64,000 nucleotides of DNA from Hyphomicrobiales bacterium. GTDB lineage: Bacteria > Pseudomonadota > Alphaproteobacteria > Rhizobiales > Xanthobacteraceae. Every line of letters begins with the position of its first letter. Within the stretch, counting starts at the first letter, position 1. The stretch spans positions 107,269 through 171,268 of the forward strand of contig JAFKKG010000023.1 in the NCBI GenBank assembly GCA_017305715.1, read 5' to 3'. Positions 1 to 8,758 of the stretch are shown piece by piece. The notes under the pieces were generated by a model that was not told the DNA's origin, ran no database searches, and saw only the letters and a program-made list of their open reading frames with translations. Position numbers and translations under genes: made by a program.

Positions 1-2
1 GC

Positions 3-149
3 GTCGGCGGCGCCTACGAAGTCGCCACGTTCAAGCAATTGGAGGGCAGGCCGAACTGGACAATGGAATGGACTACTGACGATCAGCCGGCCAAAACCGA
101 GTTTGAACGGGTCGTCAGGTCCGTTCAAACGCAAATTGAGTTGGAATAG
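3..149 (+). CDS. C-terminal end of an unidentified protein (partial)
   Basis: An open frame enters from the left edge and ends in TAG at 147-149, giving 48 residues ending ...QTQIELE. It is charged, with several Trp/Glu residues (NWTMEW), and shows no membrane segment or known motif. The real start lies outside the window. Too little is visible to name a function, and no partner gene follows on the same strand within 500 bases. Confidence 0.45.
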   Translation, partial: VGGAYEVATFKQLEGRPNWTMEWTTDDQPAKTEFERVVRSVQTQIELE

Positions 150-728
150 CCGTTTTGCCATGGTTGCGTCGGCGGTAGCTATCTGAGTATTGAACGTCCG
201 CCCGGTACAGCCGAAACAACCTCAGTCAATTTTGCCTAAGCCCAGTGCGTTGATGTCGGCGCCCATGACGGCATGCATTCGCTGGCGGTCCCAACTTGCG
301 CATAGTCGACCATCGGCAGAGTAAGCGCTCGCCTGCCTCCCCCAACGATTTCGAGTCTGAGCCGGATTCGATTCCGGTCGGCCGATTGTGGAGACAAGAA
401 CCGCATGGACGGTGCCTGCTGCCCGCTGATTTGTCTTGCGAGCCAACGCCGTTCTCATCTTGTTGGTATTCCTGTTGGTACCCGCAGCCATCGGCGACTA
501 AACCTGCTGCAAATTCAATTTGTTATGCTACCAGGCGATCGTCGGCCAGGGCACCACGTTTCGCCTGCGGCGACGCGTGGCACAGCCACGCTGCCGCACG
601 AAGCGTGGCCAGCATGGCCCGAGGGGCGACGACGGGCGAGACAGACTCCGACACAGCCGCACCGTGCATTGCGAGCGAGGCGATCTCCCCGTACCCTCCA
701 GAACGACTCCCAATCCGGATCTTACCCG
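150..728. other. 579-base gap without a supported gene
   Basis: Between the partial gene and the acetyltransferase I see no convincing coding region. Open frames on both strands have unusual composition and match nothing I recognise. One minus-strand frame (222-491, 89 residues, ending ADINALGLGKID) has no clear ribosome-binding site. The stretch presumably holds the terminator of the first gene and the promoter of the acetyltransferase, but neither can be located. Confidence 0.4.
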
Positions 729-1193
729 ATGGACATGCTCGTCAAACTCTATGCGCTGCCCGATTCCCGGCCTGCGTATGATCGATTGCTCAAGGCCGGA
801 ATCGTGCTGCGCCGCGCGCTGGCGCCCGAGAAGCACAAGATCATTGGTTGGGTGCGGCAGAATTTCAGCGAGGCGTGGGCCAGCGAAGCCGATGTGGCGT
901 TCAGCCGCCAGCCGGTTTCCTGCTTCATCGCGATCCGGGAAAAGAACATCGTCGGCTTCGCCTGCCATGACGCGACCTGCCCCAACTTCTTCGGTCCCAC
1001 CGGGGTCGATCCGAAGGTCCGCAACGGCGGTGTCGGAAAGGCCCTGCTGTTCGCCTGTCTCGAGGACATGCGACAGCAAGGTTTTGGTTACGCCATCATC
1101 GGCGGCGTCGGGCCGGCGGAGTTTTACGCAAAGGCGGTCGGCGCGGTGCCGATCGAAGGCTCGGAGCCGGGAATTTATCGCGGGTTGCTGTAG
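729..1193 (+). CDS. GNAT-family N-acetyltransferase
   Basis: The 154-residue protein has the GNAT pattern. A central beta-strand pair contains the FIAIREKNIVGFACHD segment. It is followed by the acetyl-CoA pyrophosphate-binding loop VRNGGVGKALL, a variant of R/Q-x-x-G-x-G/A, then a helix and the C-terminal strands. Family members move an acetyl group from acetyl-CoA to an amine; the substrate here cannot be told. I chose the ATG at 729 because the upstream frame has atypical composition and the GNAT fold begins soon after it, though no strong Shine-Dalgarno is visible. The gene is convergent with aspA, with a four-base gap, so the two share a termination region. Confidence 0.8.
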   Translation: MDMLVKLYALPDSRPAYDRLLKAGIVLRRALAPEKHKIIGWVRQNFSEAWASEADVAFSRQPVSCFIAIREKNIVGFACHDATCPNFFGPTGVDPKVRNGGVGKALLFACLEDMRQQGFGYAIIGGVGPAEFYAKAVGAVPIEGSEPGIYRGLL

Positions 1194-1197
1194 GCCC

Positions 1198-2655
1198 TCA
1201 CCCGATCTCCTTCGGCGCGACGTTCTCCACCTGGGGCTGGCCGGCGACCGAGGTCACGGCGAAGGCGCGGGGCTGGGTCAGCACTTCCGGCCGCAGGATC
1301 TGGTCGAGCTGTTCGCGCGTCAGCAGCTTTTTCGCCAGCACCAGATCATAGACGCTCTGGCCGCTGACCAGCGCGTCGTGGGCGATCTCGGTGGCGTTGG
1401 CGTAGCCGATATAGGGATTGAGCGCGGTCACGATGCCGATCGAGTTCTCGACGCCGCGGCGCAGATGCTCGCGGTTGGCGGTGATGCCGTTGACGCATTT
1501 GGAGGCCAGCGTCAGGCAGCCGGCGCGCAGGTGATTGACGCTCTTGAACAGGCTGTGGGCGATGATCGGCTCGAACGCATTGAGCTGCAACTGGCCGGCC
1601 TCGGCGGCAAAGCTCACGGTGATGTCGTTGCCGATCACCTCGAAGGCGATCTGGTTGACGACCTCGGGAATCACGGGATTGACCTTGCCCGGCATGATGC
1701 TGCTTCCGGCCTGCATCGGCGGCAAATTGATCTCGTTCAGGCCGACGCGCGGCCCGGACGACAATAGCCGCAGATCGTTGCAGGTCTTCGACAGTTTGAC
1801 GGCGACGCGCTTGAGCACGCCGGAGAGCTGCACGAAGGCGCCGCAATCCTGCGTCGCCTCGACCAGATTGCTCGCGGTCACCACGGGAATGCCGGTGACG
1901 GATCGCAGATGCCGGCACACCAGAGCGGCATAATCCGGATGCGAGTTGATGCCGGTGCCGATCGCGGTCGCGCCCATGTTGATTTCGCACACCAGGAGCA
2001 CGGCCTCCTTCAGCCGCTGCTCGTCTTCGCCCAGCATGACGGCGTAGGTGGAAAATTCCTGGCCCAGCGTCATCGGAACGGCGTCCTGCAACTGCGTGCG
2101 GCCCATCTTGATGATGTCGCGGAATTCATCGGATTTGTGCTCGAAAGCCTCGCGCAGCACCGCCATGGCTTCGACCAGCCGCATGATGCCGGCATAGCCG
2201 GCGAGCTTCAGCGCCGTCGGATAGACGTCGTTGGTGCTCTGGCTCATGTTGACGTGCTCGTTCGGATGCAGGGATTTGTAATCGCCCTTGGGCCGGCCGA
2301 GCAGCTCCAGCGCGCGGTTCGCGATCACTTCATTGGCGTTCATGTTGGTCGAGGTGCCGGCGCCGCCCTGGATGACGTCGACCACGAACTGGTCGTGCAG
2401 GGCGCCGCCCCGCACTTCCTCGGCGGCGGCGACGATGGCGTCGGCGAGTTTGGCATCGAGCAATCCGAGTTCGCGGTTGCTCTTGGCCGCGGCGATCTTG
2501 ATCGAGGCCAGGGCGGCGATCAGGTCCGGATAGATCGAGATCGGCGTGCCGCTGATCGGGAAATTCTCCACCGCCCGCAAGGTGTGGACGCCATAATAAG
2601 CATCCGCCGGAACGTCGCGGTCGCCCAACAGATCGTGCTCGCGTCGTGTCGTCAT
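1198..2655 (-). CDS. aspA: Aspartate ammonia-lyase (aspartase)
   Basis: The 485-residue protein is a full-length member of the aspartase/fumarase superfamily. It interconverts L-aspartate with fumarate and ammonia in the cytosol. The superfamily signature GSSIMPGKVNP lies at about residues 317-327 and carries the mobile-loop serine thought to be the general base. Other conserved blocks are TSTNMNANEVIANRA (about 101-115) and MSQSTNDVYPTA. The N-terminal REHDLLGDRDVPADAYYG is typical of AspA rather than FumC. A strong GGAGGG Shine-Dalgarno lies eight bases before the ATG. The gene stands alone, convergent with the acetyltransferase. Class II fumarase is the alternative, less likely because of the N-terminus and the SSIMPGKVNP context. 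Confidence 0.93.
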   Translation of the reverse strand: MTTRREHDLLGDRDVPADAYYGVHTLRAVENFPISGTPISIYPDLIAALASIKIAAAKSNRELGLLDAKLADAIVAAAEEVRGGALHDQFVVDVIQGGAGTSTNMNANEVIANRALELLGRPKGDYKSLHPNEHVNMSQSTNDVYPTALKLAGYAGIMRLVEAMAVLREAFEHKSDEFRDIIKMGRTQLQDAVPMTLGQEFSTYAVMLGEDEQRLKEAVLLVCEINMGATAIGTGINSHPDYAALVCRHLRSVTGIPVVTASNLVEATQDCGAFVQLSGVLKRVAVKLSKTCNDLRLLSSGPRVGLNEINLPPMQAGSSIMPGKVNPVIPEVVNQIAFEVIGNDITVSFAAEAGQLQLNAFEPIIAHSLFKSVNHLRAGCLTLASKCVNGITANREHLRRGVENSIGIVTALNPYIGYANATEIAHDALVSGQSVYDLVLAKKLLTREQLDQILRPEVLTQPRAFAVTSVAGQPQVENVAPKEIG

Positions 2656-2757
2656 GGGGATACCCTCCGTTTCGGCTGGCTTGATAAGAGCAGGAGACGG
2701 GGGCTTTTCCTAGTGTCACATTGGGCGCATCGAAGGATGCAGTCCCGCTCTTTCAAG

Positions 2758-2834
2758 GTCATTACGAGCCAAGCGATGCAATCCATCCCTCAACGCGGGG
2801 AAAGATGGATTGCTTCGCTTCGCTCGCCAGGACG
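2758..2834. repeat. Intergenic palindromic repeat (family A)
   Basis: Imperfect inverted repeat: GAGCCAAGCGATGCAATCCA near 2766 pairs with TGGATTGCTTCGCTTCGCTC near 2806-2825, about 20 of 22 arm positions matching. The same GCAATCCATC/GATGGATTGC core recurs at 37413-37500. It lies between aspA and the cell-wall hydrolase gene. Confidence 0.7.
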
Positions 2835-2877
2835 AGTGGATGCAGTTTCGCTGTCACGCGGCGCGATGCGCCCAGGG

Positions 2878-4845
2878 TCACTTCTTCCCGAACGAGCTGA
2901 ACAGGCTGCCCAGCAAATTCGATCCGATGCCGCCAAGCGCGCCAAATCCGCCGGTGGCGCCGATGATGCCTGTGATCAACGGGATCAGCGTGGCAAGCGT
3001 GGAGGCCGACGCCGGCATGGTCGATGCGGCTCCCGCAGCGGTGCCCACGGTGGTGGCTGCGGCCGCCGTGCCCGCTCCCAGGTTGAACGGCAGGTTGAGG
3101 GCGCCCAGCGCCTGCAACAAGGTGACGATGCCAAGCGCGCCGGCCGAGAGCTGCACGCTCGGCCGCGACAGCACGGGCGTAGCCGGTTCGGTGGGCGCGT
3201 CGACCTTCGGCGTGGTCCCCGGATAGGGCTTGCCGGTGATCTTTTCGTAGAGCATCGGCAACAGCAGGGCCATGATCAGGTCGTTCGGGTTTTGCGGCGC
3301 GGCGGGTGACGGCACCACCGGCGCCGGCACGGTGTTGATCGGCTGCGGATTGATGGGCGGCGTGACCAGCGGCGTGCCGGTCAGGGCGGCCAGCAATTGC
3401 GTGATATCGAGCTGCTTGCCGGACAGCGCGGACTGCAACAGCAGCGGCAGCAACAATTCGAGGCCTTGGCCCGGCTTGGCAGGATCGGTGGCCATCGTTT
3501 TCTCCTTCGATAGCAACATGAGGATGAGAGGGAGCAACTGCTGCGCATCGGCCGGCATCGTTCCACCGAAGATCGCTCCGGGATCCGGTAGCGGACCGAT
3601 CGGCCCGGTGTTGCCGCCGAGGTTGATCAGCGACACGCCAAGCGCCGCAGCGGTTTCCGGCCCCACGGCGCCGTCAACCACCATGCCTTCGGCCTCCTGG
3701 AATTGCAGCACGGCGGCCTGGGTGTTGGGCCCGTAGTCGCCATCGATCAGACCGGGATCGAAACCCTTCGCAGCCAGCGCCTGCTGGATCTGCGTCACCA
3801 CGGCCTTGTCCATGTTCGGCGCAGCGACGTCGTAGACGATCGCCGGCGGCGTCACCTTGATCGGCACCGAAGCGTCGTAGGAAAAGTTCGGCAGCAGGAT
3901 GCCGGTATCCCAGACTCGGCCCTGCACCGAATCGGCGACGACACCGTAGCGCCGCCCCTTGGCCTCGATGGTGCCGCCCTGGCCGTCGCACACCGCGATG
4001 TGGCCCATCTTGCCGGGGCCCGGCGGATAGCGAAGCACGATGCCGCCTACCGTCGCCGCGGCCTCCTCGACCGAGACGCGCTTGCCCAGCCGCTCGAGAT
4101 CGGCTTTCCAGGCGCCGGTATAGGCGTCGGCCTTGGCCGGCGCCGCGTGGTCGTCCACACAGCCATAGAGGATGCCGGCCTCCTGATAGACCAGCCAGGA
4201 GACGAACTCGGCACAGTCCCACGGGCCGTGCCAATCCGGATCGTCCTTCGGCACCTGCGTGTTGACGTAGGGCTCGCCGATATGTTTGCGCGCCCGCAGC
4301 ACCAGGCCGGCGCCCGACGGGACACCGCTGGCCGGCGGCTGTACGACGACCTGGACCGGCAGATTGTCGAGAAAGGCATCGGCGCTACCGGCCTTGTACA
4401 TCGCGTGCGCCTGACGCCATTCCTCCTCGGTCAGATTGTTGCCCTTGCCCGACTCGCGGCCGGCAATGGCCTTCAGCAGCGCGATGGCCTTGACGACATC
4501 GTCGACCATGTCCTTGGTCAGCATGGCGTTCGGGTCGTAGCCTGGCACGCCGAAACCGTTGGCGCCGGTCCATTTCGTTCCCGCCTCGCCGATCCGCATG
4601 CCGACATAGCTGCGCGACAGCAGGTCGAAGTTCGACGCGGCGCCGTTCACCGGCGACGGAAAGCGCGCGATCTTGTGGTTGCCGCCGATGATGCCATAGC
4701 CGGTCTGGCCAAACCGCGCCGCCCGCGCACTCGGATACTGGGCGCCGGGATTGAAGTAGCGGAATGACGCGCATTCGGTGCCGCCGACGTCATCGCGGTT
4801 GTTCGCGGTGGAGGGGTCCGTCGATCTGCCGATTTGACCAGCCAT
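2878..4845 (-). CDS. NlpC/P60- or CHAP-like hydrolase with peptidoglycan-binding domain and hydrophobic tail
   Basis: The 655-residue protein has no signal peptide. Around residues 205-290 it has a cysteine-peptidase-like core: WDCAEFVSWLV with Cys211 and MGHIAV with His282, the order expected of NlpC/P60 or CHAP amidases. A PG_binding_1 domain follows at about 345-402 (IDGDYGPNTQAAVLQFQ). The rest is Pro/Gly-rich with recurring leucine clusters (QQLLPLILMLL, LELLLPLLL, IMALLLPML), ending in an Ala/Gly-rich tail. I chose ATG 4845 because GGGAGC precedes it; an upstream ATG at 4956 would add an Arg/Lys-rich leader without a good ribosome site. The likely role is cleavage of murein peptides. 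How it would leave the cell is unclear. Confidence 0.7.
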   Translation of the reverse strand: MAGQIGRSTDPSTANNRDDVGGTECASFRYFNPGAQYPSARAARFGQTGYGIIGGNHKIARFPSPVNGAASNFDLLSRSYVGMRIGEAGTKWTGANGFGVPGYDPNAMLTKDMVDDVVKAIALLKAIAGRESGKGNNLTEEEWRQAHAMYKAGSADAFLDNLPVQVVVQPPASGVPSGAGLVLRARKHIGEPYVNTQVPKDDPDWHGPWDCAEFVSWLVYQEAGILYGCVDDHAAPAKADAYTGAWKADLERLGKRVSVEEAAATVGGIVLRYPPGPGKMGHIAVCDGQGGTIEAKGRRYGVVADSVQGRVWDTGILLPNFSYDASVPIKVTPPAIVYDVAAPNMDKAVVTQIQQALAAKGFDPGLIDGDYGPNTQAAVLQFQEAEGMVVDGAVGPETAAALGVSLINLGGNTGPIGPLPDPGAIFGGTMPADAQQLLPLILMLLSKEKTMATDPAKPGQGLELLLPLLLQSALSGKQLDITQLLAALTGTPLVTPPINPQPINTVPAPVVPSPAAPQNPNDLIMALLLPMLYEKITGKPYPGTTPKVDAPTEPATPVLSRPSVQLSAGALGIVTLLQALGALNLPFNLGAGTAAAATTVGTAAGAASTMPASASTLATLIPLITGIIGATGGFGALGGIGSNLLGSLFSSFGKK

Positions 4846-5318
4846 GGCCAGCTCCCGTGATCCTGTGTTTGAAGCGCCTCTGCGTTTTGCCGATGTCCGT
4901 TGTGTCGATGTCCGTTTCACCGATCGCCGCGGCTTTGCTCCTTGCTTGCTGCTCATTCGCGTTCACGCTTGTCCGGCGGGCCACAGCCCGGGAGAACCGT
5001 TGCGCAATGCCGCTTCCAGCCGGCCAGGCTTCCCCCGGCAGCGACCGCATTGCCGGTTGGCTCCATGGATCGACGATGACGCGCCGGTTACTTTCCCGGT
5101 GCGGCTGGATCGGACGCGATCATAACAGAGTGATGATTCATCGAGTGTGATCTGAATTACATACAACCCAACTTGCTACCTCAGCGGGTTCATGTACTGA
5201 ATGCATTCACCTCCTCGATCCCTTTTTCCTTGGGGATCGCGCCGACGAGCCTGCGGCAAGAAGCGCGGCTTGCGGATATCGTGTCCGGGTCTGCTGAAAA
5301 AGATCAGTCGGGGAATAG
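4846..5318. other. Divergent intergenic region with a hairpin
   Basis: This 473-base region separates the hydrolase (minus) from the DUF2235 gene (plus) and must contain both promoters. Bases 5130-5200 are relatively A/T-rich. A hairpin is visible at 5216-5239 (CGATCCC...GGGATCG) without a T-tract. I see no credible gene here, unless the hydrolase starts at 4956. Confidence 0.45.
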
Positions 5319-7964
5319 ATGCTGCAAACCGACAAGGAAGCGGCCGTCGTCCGCGGCGACGCAAGGCCGGAGCCGCGCAACAATGGCGCGGCGCGGCCAC
5401 CGCGAAAATACGTGCTGTTCGCGGACGGAACGGGCAATTCCTTTTCAACCCAGGAATCCAATGTGTGGCGGCTCTACGAGGCGCTCGACCGCACCAAGCC
5501 CGATCAGGTCGCCTATTACATCAAGGGCGTCGGCACCTCCGACTGGAAGCCCTTCGCCGCGCTCGACGGCGCCACCGGGATCGGCGTGCCCTCCAATGTC
5601 CGCAAGCTCTATCGATTCCTGTGCTGGAACTGGCAGCCCGGCGACCAGATCTACATTTTCGGCTTCAGCCGCGGCTCCTTCACCGCACGCACCCTGGTGG
5701 GCCTGATCGCCTCGCAGGGCCTGTTGCCCGCCGAGATCGGCGGCAGCGCCGTCTCGCACCGGGAAATGCAGCGCAACGTGATGGCGGCCTGGCGCTGCTA
5801 CCGCCGGGAAACCGTGCCATGGCAAAAGAGCCTGCCGACGATCTGGATCGCGCGCCTTATTCGCGACGCCGTCCTCGCCGCCTTTCACACCGTCCTGCGA
5901 CACCGTCCCTACGACCAGGTGCGGGAGGCCATGGATGAGCAAGAGACGAAGAACAAGGACAAGGGACGCAAGCAGGTCCCCATCAAATTCCTCGGCCTGT
6001 TCGACACGGTGGAAGCGTTCGGCGTTCCCGTCGAAGAGCTTCGCACCGCGATCAATTGGGCGATCTGGCCGATCTCGTTCCGCAACCGCACGCTCTCGCC
6101 CAGGGTCGAGCGCGCGCGGCATGCGCTGTCGCTCGACGACGAGCGCACCACCTTTCATCCGATCCGGTTCGATCATGCCGAGGGTGACGCGCGCATCAAG
6201 GAGGTCTGGTTCGCCGGCGTCCACTCCGACGTCGGCGGCGGCTACCCCGACGGCACGCTGTCCTACGTGCCCCTGGTGTGGATGGCCGAACAGATCGAGC
6301 ACGAGCTTCGCTTCCAACCCGGCCAGATCGATGTTTTCAGGCGCTATCAGTCGTCGATCGGGCCGATCCACGATTCGCGCAGCGGGGCTGCCGTCATGTA
6401 CCGGTACGATCCGCGTACGATCGGGGATGACAAGAACATCAACGGCGGCGCACCGGTCGTGCATCTCGGCGTGGTCGAGCGCATGTTGCACGGCTGCGAT
6501 AATTATGCGCCGGTGATGCTTCCGGCCAACGCGCGGGTTCTGCTGCCGACCGGCGATGTGATGCCGCTGACGGAAGAGGAAACGCGCAAGGCGATGAAGT
6601 CCGCCTATGAGAATTCGCCAAAGGCACTGGTCACGCCCGCGGCCGCCAACGCCTTCGTCAGGATGTCGCCGCCCGACGGCGACATGGCTGAACTCGCACG
6701 CGATACCGTGTGGTGGCGGCGGTTTGCCTATTTTTCGCTGCTCGCGGCGATCGGGCTATTGCTGGCATGGCCCTGGATATCCAGGAAGGTCGTCGATATC
6801 CTGTCCGGGCCGATCGAGCAGCTGAACGTCGGCGACTCCAACGCCTTGGCGGTCATTCGCTGGGTGGACTATTGCGTCGGCGCCGTCATCGGTCCGGTCA
6901 CCGATCTCCTGCTCGGCTTCCTGCCTTCCTACGCCGAACCCTGGTTGAAGATCGCCGTTTTCTATCCCTCTGCGACGACGATCGTCGTTGGCCTCGTAGC
7001 CATCATATGGTGGATGAACGGCTATCTGCGCGACCGCATCCAGGAACGGGCACGGCTCGCCTGGAACCGGCCCAATCGCATGGTGCCGGAAAACCTCACC
7101 GCCAGCTGGCTGCTGCCGATCGCACGGTTCTTCCGGCTGCACGGCGGGCCGGTGCGCTTCGCCTTCGCGAAAGTAGCGCTGCCGGCGGTTTTCCTGGCCG
7201 TCATTTTCGGCGGCGCCCTGCTGGCTGCCGGCCGCAGCTATTACAACTGGCGCGCCGGCACGGGTACGCTCTGCACCGCGACCGACGCCCCGAAATTGAA
7301 AATGGTGGAAGACGACGCCTTGTCAGCGGCCAAGCCGTTCGACACCAAACGCCTATGCCGGGAGACCGGGCTGTGGGTCGAGAAAGGCCGCAAATACCGC
7401 ATCACGATCGACGCGGCGGGCGAGCCGTGGTTCGACCGCACCATCATGTCCGGCGTCAATGGCTTCACGCTGTACGATTTGGCGCACGTCACCGGCCTGC
7501 CGTTCCGCCGCTGGTACACGGCGGCCTGGTTTCAGCCGGTGTTGCGGATCGGCGCGGAAGGCGACGCCGAATTGCCGCTCAAGCCGGTCAATGTGATGCC
7601 GCCCGACGACCTGCCACGTCCGCTCAATCCTACCGACCCGAAGGACAAGAGGAAAAAGAAGCCGATCCACGTCGACGACGATGAACTCCTCGCGGCGAAC
7701 AGCGACCTGCAGCGCGCATGGCGCCATTTCGGAATCCTCGAGCCGATCCCGGACGCCGCACTGCCCGCCGCGCGCAAGGTCTGGCACACGCAAGGGCTCG
7801 CCGACCGGATGGTTGCGGAATTCGTCGCCGGCGCTTCCGGCGAGGTGTTCCTCTATGTCAACGACGCGGTGCTGCCGTTCCTGCCGCCGTTCACGCTGTT
7901 CTACGCCAACAACAGCGGCACCGCGCAGGTGACCCTGCAGCGCCTGCCGCCGCCGGCCAAATAA
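5319..7964 (+). CDS. DUF2235 alpha/beta-hydrolase-like protein with C-terminal membrane segments
   Basis: The 881-residue protein opens with a DUF2235 domain (about 28-340), an uncharacterised alpha/beta-hydrolase family that includes the Tle1 phospholipases of type VI secretion. The nucleophile elbow GFSRGSF places Ser117. AGVHSDVGGGYPDG (His302, Asp304) matches the usual second conserved block. Hydrophobic stretches near 467-489, 543-567 and 616-636 look like membrane helices, followed by a soluble C-terminal domain of about 240 residues that I do not recognise. The ATG follows GGGGAATAG, a usable ribosome site. An esterase or lipase acting at the inner membrane is likely; substrate unknown. 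The gene is divergent from the hydrolase at 2878-4845. Confidence 0.75.
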   Translation: MLQTDKEAAVVRGDARPEPRNNGAARPPRKYVLFADGTGNSFSTQESNVWRLYEALDRTKPDQVAYYIKGVGTSDWKPFAALDGATGIGVPSNVRKLYRFLCWNWQPGDQIYIFGFSRGSFTARTLVGLIASQGLLPAEIGGSAVSHREMQRNVMAAWRCYRRETVPWQKSLPTIWIARLIRDAVLAAFHTVLRHRPYDQVREAMDEQETKNKDKGRKQVPIKFLGLFDTVEAFGVPVEELRTAINWAIWPISFRNRTLSPRVERARHALSLDDERTTFHPIRFDHAEGDARIKEVWFAGVHSDVGGGYPDGTLSYVPLVWMAEQIEHELRFQPGQIDVFRRYQSSIGPIHDSRSGAAVMYRYDPRTIGDDKNINGGAPVVHLGVVERMLHGCDNYAPVMLPANARVLLPTGDVMPLTEEETRKAMKSAYENSPKALVTPAAANAFVRMSPPDGDMAELARDTVWWRRFAYFSLLAAIGLLLAWPWISRKVVDILSGPIEQLNVGDSNALAVIRWVDYCVGAVIGPVTDLLLGFLPSYAEPWLKIAVFYPSATTIVVGLVAIIWWMNGYLRDRIQERARLAWNRPNRMVPENLTASWLLPIARFFRLHGGPVRFAFAKVALPAVFLAVIFGGALLAAGRSYYNWRAGTGTLCTATDAPKLKMVEDDALSAAKPFDTKRLCRETGLWVEKGRKYRITIDAAGEPWFDRTIMSGVNGFTLYDLAHVTGLPFRRWYTAAWFQPVLRIGAEGDAELPLKPVNVMPPDDLPRPLNPTDPKDKRKKKPIHVDDDELLAANSDLQRAWRHFGILEPIPDAALPAARKVWHTQGLADRMVAEFVAGASGEVFLYVNDAVLPFLPPFTLFYANNSGTAQVTLQRLPPPAK

Positions 7965-8045
7965 GCTCGGCGGAGGCGCCAGGTTCCGGAAGTTGGTGGA
8001 GCCGGCCGGCGGGTAATTGAGACGATTAGATAGACCCTGGATCGA

Positions 8046-8657
8046 CTATTCAGATTCAAACAGCCGGATCCTGGGCACGTCGAGTCGCACGCGCTCGGCG
8101 GCAAACGATCCGCGCGGCGCGGTCTCTTCGCGGACCATCGCCTCGACGTCGCGAAGTTCCTGCTCCTGATCGTGCCTCGGTCGGCGTCGTTCGGTCCATT
8201 GCTGTCGACGCTCGGCCTTGCGTCTTTCTTCGGCGACGCGTCTTGCTTCGCGTCGGATCTCCGCGTCACGCGACTTCACATCGCTGTCGCGCGCCTTGGC
8301 GAAAGCCGCTTCGGGAGTTTTGACCTGGTCTGATTTTGTCGTTTCAGAGGTTGCTTGCGTCACTGGTGTTGCGGCCGGCGCCAAAGGCGCCTCCGCCGGA
8401 GGCGCGCTCGCGGCCGCATTTTCTGAGGCCTGCGCTTCAACGGGTTTCGCCGGCGTCGGGGCTTCCTGTTTCGTCGGCTCCGATGCCATCGTCGCCGGGA
8501 TCGGACGCTCCGACATCCGCAGTTCGAGCTTGCTCATCTCGACCTTGGGCGCGCGCGGGCTCACGATGTTGGAAATCAGCATGCCGCCGCCAAGGCCCAC
8601 GGCCAAAGCCGCAACCACGGTTGCTACGCCTGCAAAATATGCCGTCGATATGCGCAT
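8046..8657 (-). CDS. Single-pass membrane protein with Ala/Pro linker and charged helical tail
   Basis: The 203-residue protein begins MRISTAYFAGVATVVAALAV, one membrane helix. An Ala/Pro/Glu-rich segment follows (about 50-115), then a highly charged, probably helical region rich in Arg and Glu (REARRVAEERRKAERRQQ), ending in LDVPRIRLFESE. I know of no family. ATG 8657 is chosen because AGGAG lies eight bases upstream; a GTG at 8678 is the alternative. A perfect EcfG-type promoter sits 27 bases upstream, so it is probably part of the general stress response. The topology suggests a periplasm-facing anchored coil, but that is inference. Confidence 0.6.
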   Translation of the reverse strand: MRISTAYFAGVATVVAALAVGLGGGMLISNIVSPRAPKVEMSKLELRMSERPIPATMASEPTKQEAPTPAKPVEAQASENAAASAPPAEAPLAPAATPVTQATSETTKSDQVKTPEAAFAKARDSDVKSRDAEIRREARRVAEERRKAERRQQWTERRRPRHDQEQELRDVEAMVREETAPRGSFAAERVRLDVPRIRLFESE

Positions 8658-8683
8658 GGCTCGGCTCCTGTCCTCCACGCGGC

Positions 8684-8708
8684 AACGCGTGGATTTGGCC
8701 GATGTTCC
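8684..8708 (-). promoter_or_regulatory. EcfG-type (general stress response) promoter
   Basis: On the minus strand GGAAC (8708-8704) is followed after exactly 16 bases by CGTT (8687-8684). This equals the alphaproteobacterial EcfG consensus GGAAC-N16/17-CGTT. It points at the membrane-protein gene starting at 8657, at a normal distance. Confidence 0.65.
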
Positions 8709-8758
8709 GATACGATATGTGCGGGAACTGGGGGGAACCGTCGGCGATGCGCGATCGC

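Noticed and set aside
222-491. 89-residue minus-strand frame
   Set aside because: No clear ribosome site, unusual composition and no recognised motif.
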